From Stappia sp. ES.058 (GTDB lineage: Bacteria; Pseudomonadota; Alphaproteobacteria; Rhizobiales; Stappiaceae), in assembly GCF_900105595.1 (NCBI RefSeq), contig NZ_LT629784.1, positions 2,728,001-2,792,000 of the forward strand: 64,000 nucleotides of DNA, read 5' to 3'. The translations under genes and the position numbers were made by a program. Each line of letters starts with the position of its first letter. Position 1 is the first letter of the stretch. This document shows positions 25,495 through 33,808 of the stretch, one piece after another. The notes below the pieces were generated by a model. It saw nothing but the letters and a program-made list of their open reading frames with translations. It ran no database searches and was not told where the DNA came from.

Positions 25495-26910
25495 TCACGC
25501 CGCCGGCACGATCTTGCCGGGGTTGAGAATATTGTCCGGATCGAGCGCGACCTTGATCGCGCGCATGACATCGAGACCGGCTCCGTGCTCGCGGGCAAGG
25601 TACTTCATCTTGCCCTGCCCGACCCCGTGTTCACCGGTGCAGGTGCCGCCCATTTCGATGGCGCGCCAGTTCATCCGCTCGATGAAGTCTTCCGTCGTCT
25701 CGATTTCCTTCGGATTGTCGGTATCGACCAGGACAAGGACATGGAAATTGCCGTCCCCGACATGTCCGACAAGCGCAGCCGTGAGGCCCAGCGCCTCGAT
25801 ATCGCGGTTGGTCTCGCCAATGCATTCGGCGAGCCGGGAGATCGGCACGCAGACGTCCGTCGAAACCCCCTTGGCGCCGGGCCGCAAGCCGAGTGCCGCC
25901 CAATAGGCGTCGTGACGTGCCGTCCAGAGCCGCGTGCGATCCTCCGCCTTTGTCGCCCAGACGAACTCGCCGCCGCCATTGTCGCGGGCGATCTCGCCGA
26001 ACAGTTCGCTTTGCTCGCGCACCCCGTCCGGCGTGCCGTGAAATTCGACGAAGAGTGTCGGCGTCTCGGCCAGGTCGAGTTTGGAATAGGCGTTGCTGGC
26101 CCGGATCTGCATGGCGTCGAGCAATTCGATACGCGCCACCGGCAGGCCGCACTGGATGGTCATGATCACGGCGTTGCAGGCGGAATCCAGATCGGGAAAG
26201 GGGCATACGCCGCCCGAAACCGCCTCGGGAATGCCGTGCAGCCGCAAGGTCACCTCGGTGATGATCCCGAGCGTCCCTTCCGACCCGACGAGCAGACGGG
26301 TGAGATCGTAGCCCGCGGAGGATTTGCGCGCCCGTCCGCCGGTGTGGACGATGGTGCCGTCCGCCATCACCACCGTGAGCGCCATCACCGCATCCTTCAT
26401 GGTGCCGTAGCGCACCGCGTTGGTGCCCGACGCCCGCGTCGCGGCCATGCCGCCAAGGCTTGCATCGGCGCCCGGGTCGATGGGAAAGAACAGTCCGGTG
26501 TCGCGCAGGTGCTCGTTCAGCCTGGTGCGTGTCACGCCAGCCTGAACCGTGCAGTCGAGGTCTTCGGCGTTCACCTGGAGCACGTCGTCCATTTGCGACA
26601 TGTCGATTGAAACGCCGCCGGCCGGCGCATTGACATGACCTTCTAGCGAGGACCCCGTGCCGAAGGCAATGACGGGCACCTTGTGCTCGGCGCAAATGCG
26701 CACCGCCTCCGCCACCTCTTCGGTGGAATGAGCGAAGATCACTGCGTCCGGCGCCTGGTTGGGCAGCCAGGTGGTGGTATGCGCATGCTGTTCGCGCAGC
26801 GCTCCTGCGGCGGAAAACCGGTCTCCGAACCGCTGCGCCAGCAGCTGCAGCGCGATCCCGATTCCCGTTTCGTTTCGCTCGACCGGCATTTGCATCGAGG
26901 CAAGCGTCAT
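25495..26910 (-). CDS. FAD-linked oxidase, D-lactate dehydrogenase (cytochrome) type
   Basis: 471 residues. FAD-binding PCMH domain (about 50-230) with GTGSSLEG, PGADASLGGMAATRASG and GSEGTLGIITE; the FAD-oxidase C-terminal domain (about 235-468) has the metal-site motif GHVGDGNFH, then GEHGVGQGK and DPDNILNPGK. This is the GlcD/DLD family of 2-hydroxyacid dehydrogenases that pass electrons to the respiratory chain at the inner membrane. D-lactate is the most likely substrate, but D-2-hydroxyglutarate or glycolate cannot be excluded by sequence. No glcE/glcF neighbours, which argues against glycolate oxidase. Confidence 0.88.
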   Translation of the reverse strand: MTLASMQMPVERNETGIGIALQLLAQRFGDRFSAAGALREQHAHTTTWLPNQAPDAVIFAHSTEEVAEAVRICAEHKVPVIAFGTGSSLEGHVNAPAGGVSIDMSQMDDVLQVNAEDLDCTVQAGVTRTRLNEHLRDTGLFFPIDPGADASLGGMAATRASGTNAVRYGTMKDAVMALTVVMADGTIVHTGGRARKSSAGYDLTRLLVGSEGTLGIITEVTLRLHGIPEAVSGGVCPFPDLDSACNAVIMTIQCGLPVARIELLDAMQIRASNAYSKLDLAETPTLFVEFHGTPDGVREQSELFGEIARDNGGGEFVWATKAEDRTRLWTARHDAYWAALGLRPGAKGVSTDVCVPISRLAECIGETNRDIEALGLTAALVGHVGDGNFHVLVLVDTDNPKEIETTEDFIERMNWRAIEMGGTCTGEHGVGQGKMKYLAREHGAGLDVMRAIKVALDPDNILNPGKIVPAA

Positions 26911-27109
26911 CGACGTCTCCAGATCCCGTGGCTTTGCGCCGTTTCTCGGAGGAACGGCAGATGCGCGCCGGCGGGATTTGCCTTTGCGCGCACCGTCGGA
27001 CTAGGTTTGGCGCACACTAGCAAAAACGGCCATCCCGGCCAAAGACTTCCGAGCGATCTCGCGCGCTTTGCCTGCCATGGCGCCGGACCGAAAACGAAAG
27101 ACGGATGCC

Positions 27110-27604
27110 ATGACAAGCGCCTCAACGGAGGCTGCCCCCTTCAGGGGCTCCCTGCAAACGGTCAAGAGCGAGTGGCTCGACTACAACGGCCACCTCAACA
27201 TGGCCTACTACAATGTCCTGTTCGACACCTGCGTCGACGAGGCCTTCATCAGTCTCGGGCTTGGGCCGGAGTATGTGGCGACCCGCAACGCCTCCTTCTT
27301 CACCGCGGAGGTCCATCTTTGCTACCTGCGCGAACTGGAAGAGCATTCCCCGGTGTATGCAACGGTTCAGCTCGTTGATTTTGACGAGAAACGGGCGCAT
27401 CTCTATCAGGAACTCTATCACGCCGAGGAGGGCTTCCTGTCCGCGACCTCGGAACAGGTCTCGCTGCATGTCGACATGGGCGCGCGCAAGGTCGCACCCT
27501 GGCCCGCAGACGTGCTCGAGAAGCTGGAGCGTATGAAAGCAGCCCATGCGGTGCTCGGTCGCCCTGAGCGTGCCGGGCGCCGGATTTCCATCACCAGGCG
27601 CTAG
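27110..27604 (+). CDS. Hotdog-fold thioesterase
   Basis: 164 residues. The hotdog signature WLDYNGHLNMAYYNVLFDT (catalytic Asp region followed by GHLN) and the strand FFTAEVHLCYLRELE place it with 4-hydroxybenzoyl-CoA-type acyl-CoA thioesterases, near the group found with carnitine or betaine catabolism genes. Such genes are not visible here, so the acyl-CoA substrate is open. Started at the ATG at 27110; an ATG at 27068 in frame adds 14 basic residues with no clear ribosome site. It lies 35 bases before the ClC gene on the same strand. Confidence 0.82.
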   Translation: MTSASTEAAPFRGSLQTVKSEWLDYNGHLNMAYYNVLFDTCVDEAFISLGLGPEYVATRNASFFTAEVHLCYLRELEEHSPVYATVQLVDFDEKRAHLYQELYHAEEGFLSATSEQVSLHVDMGARKVAPWPADVLEKLERMKAAHAVLGRPERAGRRISITRR

Positions 27605-27639
27605 GACAGACTGTTCCCGGCGCAACGAGATCCGGTTCC

Positions 27640-29283
27640 ATGATCCGCCTGCCCACGATAGTGAAACGCCTGCCGGTGATCGCCGCGCGCTGGATTGAGC
27701 CGAACATCCGGCTGTTCCGAACGACGCGTCTGCCGCTCGTGTGGGCGCTGGCGATCGTCATCGGCGTGCTCACGGCCGCCGCCGCGATCCTGTTTCGTCT
27801 GGCCATCGGCGCCATCCAGTGGACGTGGCTCGGCTCGGCGGCGGAAACCGTCGTTTCGGCGGCGGCGGAGGTGCCCTGGTGGACCATTCTGCTCGCCCCG
27901 GCAGCGGGCGGGCTTGTTGTCGGGCTCTACCTGACGTTCATCCAGCCGAAACAGCGCGCCGGCGGCGTCGCAGATGTGATCGAGGCGCGCGCACAGGGCG
28001 GACGCGGACTGGCGCTGTGGCCCGGGTTGTCCTCCGCTGTCGTCACCGCGCTGTCGCTGGGCAGCGGCGCGAGCGCCGGGCGCGAGGGACCGGTTGTGCA
28101 TCTGGGCGCGACCATCGGCACCGCCATTTGCCAGATCTTCCGCCTGCCCGATGCGGCGCGACGCATGTTGCTTGCCTGCGGCGTGGCAAGCGCGGTATCG
28201 GCCTCCTTCAATGCCCCGATCGCCGGCGTGCTGTTCGCGCATGAGGTCATTCTCGGCCACTATGCGCTGACCGCCTTCGTGCCCATCGTCATTGCCTCGG
28301 TGCTCGGCACCTTGATGGCGCAGGCCTGGTTCGGCGACGTCGTCGCTTTCGTCATTCCGCAGTACCAGATCACCTCGCTCCTGGAGGTGCCGGCCTTCGC
28401 GCTGCTCGGCCTGACATGTGCAGCCGTTGCGGTTCTCTTCCAGTTCGCGTTGATCGGAGCCGACTGGGTGGCCCGCAACGTCTCCATGCCCTTGTGGCTA
28501 CGCCCGACCCTCGGCGGACTTGCGGTCGGAGCCATCGCCCTTGCCTATCCGGAGGTTCTGGGCGTTGGTTACGAGGCAACCGATGCGGCTCTGAAGCACC
28601 AGTTGCCGCTCGCGACGCTGCTTGCCCTGCTTGTGGCGAAAACCGCCGCCACGTCGATCACACTGGCCTCGCGCTTCGGCGGGGGGATCTTCTCACCCGC
28701 TCTGTATCTCGGCGCCATGTGCGGTGGCGCCTTCGGCCTGATCGCGGCCTCCGTCTTTCCCGAACTGGCCTCCTCGCACGGGCTTTATGCGATCCTCGGC
28801 ATGGGCGCGGTGGCGGCGGCCGTTCTGGGCGCGCCGTTTTCCACCACGATGATCGTTTTCGAACTGACCGGCGGCTATGCGCTGTCCATCGCGCTGCTGA
28901 TCACCGTGTCGATCGCGACAGGACTGACCCAGGCCGTGCACGGGCGCTCGTATTTTCATTGGCAACTGGAGATGCGCGGCGTGATGCTGCATGAGGGCGC
29001 GCACAAGTGGCTGGTGCGCATTGTCCATGTCTCCGATTTCGTCGAGCGCGTGGCCGAGGACGCCGAGCCGGTCGAATTCGATCCTGCGAGCGGCGAACCG
29101 TATCTGCATCTCACCGATACACTGGAAACAGCGCTGAAGGTCTTCGACGACAGCGGTATGAACCGCCTGCCGGTGGTCGACGGCTCCAACGCCACAAAGG
29201 TGATCGGACATGCCACGCACGTGCGTGCCCTGCGCTTCTTCAACGCCGAACTGATCAACAATCAGGTCGAAGAGCACCGTTAA
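27640..29283 (+). CDS. ClC-family chloride channel/transporter with CBS-like tail
   Basis: 547 residues. About 10-12 hydrophobic helices span 35-435. The selectivity motifs are present: GSGASAGREGP with the gating glutamate Glu149, and GGGIFSPAL. The C-terminal cytosolic part (about 455-540) contains a CBS-like unit (LHLTDTLETALKVFDDSGMNRLPVVD), which may sense nucleotides. ClC proteins are either chloride channels or chloride/proton exchangers; which one cannot be told without alignment of the internal proton glutamate. It acts in the inner membrane and follows the thioesterase gene with no obvious functional link. Confidence 0.92.
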   Translation: MIRLPTIVKRLPVIAARWIEPNIRLFRTTRLPLVWALAIVIGVLTAAAAILFRLAIGAIQWTWLGSAAETVVSAAAEVPWWTILLAPAAGGLVVGLYLTFIQPKQRAGGVADVIEARAQGGRGLALWPGLSSAVVTALSLGSGASAGREGPVVHLGATIGTAICQIFRLPDAARRMLLACGVASAVSASFNAPIAGVLFAHEVILGHYALTAFVPIVIASVLGTLMAQAWFGDVVAFVIPQYQITSLLEVPAFALLGLTCAAVAVLFQFALIGADWVARNVSMPLWLRPTLGGLAVGAIALAYPEVLGVGYEATDAALKHQLPLATLLALLVAKTAATSITLASRFGGGIFSPALYLGAMCGGAFGLIAASVFPELASSHGLYAILGMGAVAAAVLGAPFSTTMIVFELTGGYALSIALLITVSIATGLTQAVHGRSYFHWQLEMRGVMLHEGAHKWLVRIVHVSDFVERVAEDAEPVEFDPASGEPYLHLTDTLETALKVFDDSGMNRLPVVDGSNATKVIGHATHVRALRFFNAELINNQVEEHR

Positions 29284-29292
29284 CCAGCGCCC

Positions 29293-30327
29293 TCAAACAT
29301 GCGCGGGATCGGTGATCAGGGTCTTGCCCACGTAGCGCTCGGACGGTGGCTTCTTCAGCAATCGCCCCCGCGTGTCGCGATAAACGTTCAGCAGTTGGGC
29401 CGGGCGTCCGCGCAAGCCCGGCAGCGTGAACGGGTCGAACCCGGCATAGGGCAGGAACGGGTTGCGCCGCACACTGCCATAGACCGCGATACGCACCGAG
29501 GGACGAAGGCTCGGCGTTCTGGCGTGAAAGCCGAAGGTATCGGCGACGACCAGCGTATTGGCCGGCACGGCGAATTGGACAGGCGCGGCAAACCCGAGTC
29601 CGGCGAGTTCGGCCTCGTCAATGCGAAACGACCCGCGTCCATGCAGCCGGTTCTGGTGCGAGGCAGCCGTCTCGCTTTGCGCCTGCTCCCATGCCGCACG
29701 CGCCGGCGTCAGCCGATGCGATCCGGGCACATAACTGAAGGGGCCGGCGGCCTCCGGCACATCGTCGAGAAAGAACCAGCCCTTTGCGTTGGCAAAGAAG
29801 GTGTCGGCGTGAAACTGCGTTTGCGGGTCGGGCGTGCCAAGACCGGGGTCGGTCAAAACCGTATGGAGATAGACGGTCGGCTCGGCTCTGGTCGAGGCGA
29901 CATATTTCAGCGTGCCCTGAAACACGGGCCCGTTCACGAACGCCGCAAGCGCCGGCAGGGTCTTGAGCACTTCCGGCGACAATGGGATGAAACGGGTCAC
30001 AGCGTTTCCCTGCCGCATTTCCCAGGCATCGAAGAGAGTGCCGTTCACCTCTTCGCGCAATTGCTCGAAGGTCTCTGCCGGAAGCGCATTGCGTCGCTCG
30101 ACATAGCCGTTTTCGGCAAAAAACCGCCGATGATCGGCATCAAGCAGATCTGTCATGCTTCGCCGGCGCCGGTCGGCCATGGCCTGGGCCGTCCGTACGC
30201 GGCCAACGTGAAGCCCGCGCGCGTTCAGCCGGCGGCTGCCCAGAACCGGATTGTCACGAAACGACTTCGCCCCGGTGGCCACTTGCGCCACCCAAAAGGG
30301 CATCTTCAATGCATCCAGAACTCTCAT
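29293..30327 (-). CDS. Phytanoyl-CoA dioxygenase (PhyH)-family protein
   Basis: 344 residues. Fe(II)/2-oxoglutarate oxygenase fold with the HxD pair at His173 and Asp175 (QTQFHADTFF), the distal His in DTFGFHARTPS, and an Arg shortly after (SVRIAVYG) for 2-oxoglutarate. PhyH members hydroxylate small molecules; the substrate is unknown. The N-terminal 60 residues are basic and extra to the core. A GTG two codons upstream (30333) is an alternative start. Convergent with the ClC gene, ten bases apart, and followed upstream by aminopeptidase P on the same strand after a 110-bp gap. Confidence 0.82.
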   Translation of the reverse strand: MRVLDALKMPFWVAQVATGAKSFRDNPVLGSRRLNARGLHVGRVRTAQAMADRRRRSMTDLLDADHRRFFAENGYVERRNALPAETFEQLREEVNGTLFDAWEMRQGNAVTRFIPLSPEVLKTLPALAAFVNGPVFQGTLKYVASTRAEPTVYLHTVLTDPGLGTPDPQTQFHADTFFANAKGWFFLDDVPEAAGPFSYVPGSHRLTPARAAWEQAQSETAASHQNRLHGRGSFRIDEAELAGLGFAAPVQFAVPANTLVVADTFGFHARTPSLRPSVRIAVYGSVRRNPFLPYAGFDPFTLPGLRGRPAQLLNVYRDTRGRLLKKPPSERYVGKTLITDPAHV

Positions 30328-30437
30328 GTCCACTCATGCCTCGCGCAATCCTGCTCGATCGTCGGCAATCACATGCTGGCGTCGGATCGACAATGAACCC
30401 GCAAACGCGAAGTCCCGGATGTCGGTCCGGCGCCGTC

Positions 30438-32252
30438 TCACAAGGGCGCGGTCGCCGCCCGCAGCCATTCCGTCGTCTCGTCATCCATCAGGGGGCCGAT
30501 TTCGGCCAGCACACGGGCATGATAGCGATCGACCCAGGCGTGCTCCTCGTCGCTCAGCATCGCCTTGACCATCAACCTCCGGTCGATGGGCGCAAGCGTC
30601 AGCGCCTCAAAGCCCAGCATCGGCCGTTCGCCGCCGTCGATCTCGCTCGGACCCGTCACCAGTTCCAGGTTTTCGATGCGAATGCCGTGGCTGTCGGCCT
30701 TGTAGTAGCCTGGCTCGTTGGACACGATCATGCCCGGATCAAGCGCCACATGTCCGGTCTTGGCGATGCGCTGCGGGCCCTCGTGCACGGACAGATAAGA
30801 ACCGACACCATGCCCCGTGCCATGGTCGAAATCGAGCCCCGCCCTCCACAGGTCGATCCGCGCCAGCGCATCGATCTGCGCCCCGGTTGTGCCGACCGGG
30901 AACCGCGCGGTGGCAATCGCGATATGCCCTTTGAGCACCAGCGTGAAATGGCGTTTCATCTCATCGGACACAGACCCGACCGCAAGCGTGCGGGTGATAT
31001 CGGTGGTTCCGTCTTCGTATTGCCCGCCGGAATCGATCAGGAAAAGGCTGTCGGGCGGGATCGGGCGATTGCTCTTCCGCTCGACCCGGTAGTGACAGAT
31101 CGCGGCGTTGGGGCCTGCAGCGGAAATGCTGTCGAAGGAGATTTCCCTGAGCGCACCGGTCTCGGCCCGAAACGCCTCAAGCCGCTCGGCGACGCCGATC
31201 TCGTCGAGCGGACCGTCGAGGACTGCCCGGTCGAACCATGCGAGAAAGCGGGCATAGGCCGCTCCGTCGCGCAGGTGGGCTGCGCGCGCACCGGCGATCT
31301 CGGCGTCGTTCTTGACCGCCTTGGCGCGCGTGATCGGATCCGCGCCTTCCCTGATCGTGCCGCCCGCGCCAAGGACGGCGCTTGCAAGCGCATCGCCCGT
31401 CCAGTCGGGATCGAGCATCACGCTCGCCCCTGCGCGGCCCATTTCGGCGAGCGCCGGCACAAGCCCGACCGGCTCCTCGACCTCGGCAAGCCCGACGAGG
31501 TGATCGCGAACGGCGTTGCTGAGTTTGCGGCCATCGATGAAGAGCCGCGGCTTCCCCTTGGCCGGAAGAATCGCGAAGGAAAGCGGCAGCGGCGTATGGG
31601 CGACGTCGCTGCCGCGAATGTTGAACAGCCAGGCGATGGAATCGGGCTGAGTGAGCACGAAGGCGTCCGCACCGGCGTCCCCGACCTTTGCGCCCATGCG
31701 CGCGATCTTGTCGGACGCGGCTTCGCCGGCCAGCGCATCTGCATGGACCGCAACCGCCCCCAGCGGCGGCACTGGACGATCCTCCCACACCGCATCGACG
31801 GCATTGTCGGCCACCGCAACGAGTTCCGCCCCGGCGGCAAGGCAGGCCGCCTTCAGGCGACGCGTGCCCGATATGGTGTGCAGCGTCGGATCATACCCGA
31901 GCCGTGCACCCGGCTTCAGCGTCTTCGCCAGCCACTGCGTCGGAGGGCACTCGGTCAGATGCATCGGCGTGAACACCTGCGTGTCGACCTGCTCACGCAC
32001 CTGGATCGTGTACCTGCCGTCGACGAAAATCGCGGCCTCGTCGGCGAGAACCACGGCGATGCCGGCGGACCCCGCGAATCCGGTCAACCACTCCAGCCGC
32101 GCGTCCGAAGGGGGCACATATTCGCCCTGATGGGCGTCTGCGCGCGGAACGAGAAAGCCGTCCAGCTTGCGCCGGGCGAGGTCTTGCCGGAGCGCCGCGC
32201 AACGCGCGGAACCCGCGAACGGATCATTCATGCTGTCGAAGGTCTGAAACAT
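30438..32252 (-). CDS. pepP: Xaa-Pro aminopeptidase (aminopeptidase P family)
   Basis: 604 residues, the long three-domain form. Two creatinase-like N-terminal domains (about 15-150 and 165-320) precede the pita-bread metallopeptidase domain (about 325-540), with metal ligands in LIDSGGQYEDGTTDIT (two Asp), HGTGHGVGSYLSVHEGP (His), SNEPGYY (Glu) and GIRIENLE (Glu). A C-terminal M24-type extension follows. It removes N-terminal residues that precede proline. A second in-frame ATG at codon 8 (MNDPFAG) may be the true start. Divergent from the DUF1127 gene across a 278-bp gap that holds two CTGCA/TGCAG dyads. Confidence 0.92.
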   Translation of the reverse strand: MFQTFDSMNDPFAGSARCAALRQDLARRKLDGFLVPRADAHQGEYVPPSDARLEWLTGFAGSAGIAVVLADEAAIFVDGRYTIQVREQVDTQVFTPMHLTECPPTQWLAKTLKPGARLGYDPTLHTISGTRRLKAACLAAGAELVAVADNAVDAVWEDRPVPPLGAVAVHADALAGEAASDKIARMGAKVGDAGADAFVLTQPDSIAWLFNIRGSDVAHTPLPLSFAILPAKGKPRLFIDGRKLSNAVRDHLVGLAEVEEPVGLVPALAEMGRAGASVMLDPDWTGDALASAVLGAGGTIREGADPITRAKAVKNDAEIAGARAAHLRDGAAYARFLAWFDRAVLDGPLDEIGVAERLEAFRAETGALREISFDSISAAGPNAAICHYRVERKSNRPIPPDSLFLIDSGGQYEDGTTDITRTLAVGSVSDEMKRHFTLVLKGHIAIATARFPVGTTGAQIDALARIDLWRAGLDFDHGTGHGVGSYLSVHEGPQRIAKTGHVALDPGMIVSNEPGYYKADSHGIRIENLELVTGPSEIDGGERPMLGFEALTLAPIDRRLMVKAMLSDEEHAWVDRYHARVLAEIGPLMDDETTEWLRAATAPL

Positions 32253-32336
32253 GTGGGGAACGCTAGATCAACTCCCGATCAAGCGAAAGCTGTTTGTGCA
32301 CCTGCGCAAGGCACGCTGCACAACTCCTGCGCAAGA

Positions 32337-32385
32337 CTGCAAAATATGCAGGCGCTTCGCGCCAAATTTTTATGCTGCATTGCAG
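32337..32385. promoter_or_regulatory. Two CTGCA/TGCAG dyads between pepP and the DUF1127 gene
   Basis: CTGCA-N5-TGCAG at 32337-32351 and CTGCA-N1-TGCAG at 32375-32385 lie in the divergent intergenic region (32253-32530). They look like operator half-site pairs for a regulator acting on one or both genes. No regulator can be named from the sequence. Confidence 0.35.
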
Positions 32386-32530
32386 TATTTTGAATTCGCA
32401 CATGCAACAATCGCAGCGCAGCCATGCACTTAACGGCCTTTTCCTATGTGCCAACCACCCCCATACTCAGTCCAAGAGTTTGAGGGAGGAAGCTCTTTCG
32501 CTAAGAGACCTCGAACCGGAGACAGTCACA

Positions 32531-32755
32531 ATGGCCATCGCAACTTTCACATCGACCTCGATTGGCGGCTCCTCGCGCGGCAATTCCAAGGGATTTGTCG
32601 GCAAGGCATTCGCTTCGCTGGTGAGTGCCCGCGAACGTCAGGCCCGCCGCTACGTCAACGGTTACCTTCTGTCACTTGATGACGCGACGCTTGCCGGCTA
32701 CGGGTATGACCGGGCCGAGCTGGAACGTCAGGGTTCCGCCGTATCGGCATTTTGA
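32531..32755 (+). CDS. DUF1127 small protein
   Basis: 74 residues. A Ser/Thr/Gly-rich N-terminus is followed by the DUF1127 core ARRYVNGYLLSLDDATLAGYGYDRAEL, with the Arg-rich helix and the Leu-Asp-Asp...Leu-x-x-x-Gly pattern. Small DUF1127 proteins in alphaproteobacteria have been linked to RNA turnover and to phosphate and stress responses, but the role of this one is unknown. GGAGA 8 bases upstream of the ATG fixes the start. It has its own long upstream region and its own strong terminator, so it is a single-gene unit. Confidence 0.88.
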   Translation: MAIATFTSTSIGGSSRGNSKGFVGKAFASLVSARERQARRYVNGYLLSLDDATLAGYGYDRAELERQGSAVSAF

Positions 32756-32785
32756 CAATCACGCCGTCGAACACGCGGCATGACG

Positions 32786-32815
32786 AAAAAACCCGGCCTC
32801 CTGGCCGGGTTTTTT
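32786..32815. terminator. Bidirectional terminator between DUF1127 gene and prmA
   Basis: CCCGGCC (32792-32798) and GGCCGGG (32803-32809) form a 7-bp stem with a 4-base loop, flanked by six A and six T. The A and T tracts let it terminate both the DUF1127 transcript and the convergent prmA transcript. Confidence 0.93.
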
Positions 32816-32842
32816 GTTGGCCAAAACGCCAGGATCAGCGGA

Positions 32843-33733
32843 TCACGGGACGCGCCGGCCGCGCACCAGCGTCAGGGTCAGCCAGCCGTCCCGATCCTGC
32901 CTTCGGGCCAGATGAAACCCTTGCGTTCCATAGGCAAAAAGAATGCGGGGCCCGTCTTCCACGCGAAGACCGGACAGGACCAACGTCGCCTCTCGAGCCA
33001 TGCAACGCGATACGGCCGAGGCCATGCGCATCAACGGGCGGGCCAGAATATTCGCCACCACCAGGTCGAACGGGCCTTCCTCGGCGAAGATACGCGCATC
33101 CGCACCCGCCGCCGTGACCGCGCACACCAGCGGGCCGACGCCATTGTGAACGGCATTGGCTGCCGCTGTCCGCGTTGCCACGGGATCGATGTCGGTGGCC
33201 AGAACGCGCTGACGTGCAAGCTGCGCCATGGCGATCGCCAGAACGCCCGTTCCCGTCCCCAGATCCAGCAGACAGTCATAGCGCCGGCGCGACAAAAGCC
33301 GGTCGATCTCGATCAGACAGCCCGATGTTGTGCCGTGATGACCCGTGCCGAAGGCGAGCGCCGCCTCGATCTCGATGGTAATCCCGTTCGCCGGGCGCTT
33401 CCCGCGATCGTGCCGGCCATGCACGAAAAACCGTCCGGCGCGCACCGGCGACAGACCCTCCAGGCTCTTTTCCACCCAATTGATATCGTCGAGTGGTTCC
33501 GCCTCGACGGGGGCTGCGAAGGCATCCGCCCCCAGCCGGTCGCGGATCAGCTCCCGCGCCTCGTCCGCGCTCATGTCGAACAACAGGATCTCGGCGGTCC
33601 AGTTCCGCCCGTCGGACGAAGATTCGAACACGGTTACGGGATTGCCGTCGTCCTCGAAATCGCGGGCCAGCAGGTCGTAGATGCGCTTTGCCTCGAATTC
33701 CGGGGCAGTGATACGGACGCGTATGGTGATCAT
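32843..33733 (-). CDS. prmA: Ribosomal protein L11 methyltransferase
   Basis: 296 residues. PrmA trimethylates L11 on the ribosome using S-adenosylmethionine. The small N-terminal L11-recognition domain (1-100) is followed by ALAFGTGHHGTT and the Rossmann methyltransferase domain with motif I LLDLGTGTGVLAIAMAQ and the post-II ATDIDPVATRTAAANAV. The PrmA-specific NILARPLM segment is present. Convergent on the DUF1127 gene through a shared terminator. The antiporter gene lies upstream on the same strand, 75 bases away. Confidence 0.93.
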   Translation of the reverse strand: MITIRVRITAPEFEAKRIYDLLARDFEDDGNPVTVFESSSDGRNWTAEILLFDMSADEARELIRDRLGADAFAAPVEAEPLDDINWVEKSLEGLSPVRAGRFFVHGRHDRGKRPANGITIEIEAALAFGTGHHGTTSGCLIEIDRLLSRRRYDCLLDLGTGTGVLAIAMAQLARQRVLATDIDPVATRTAAANAVHNGVGPLVCAVTAAGADARIFAEEGPFDLVVANILARPLMRMASAVSRCMAREATLVLSGLRVEDGPRILFAYGTQGFHLARRQDRDGWLTLTLVRGRRVP

Positions 33734-33808
33734 GAAGGCTCCGGCCTCGGAAAGTGTGCGCCTGCCCTATAGCGCTGCTGGCAAAGGCGTATCAATCGCT
33801 AAGACGTC

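Noticed and set aside
23289..25526. Long plus-strand open frame (745 codons) opposite the AsmA-family gene
   Set aside because: Antisense shadow; low-complexity Arg/Gly/Ala product without family features.
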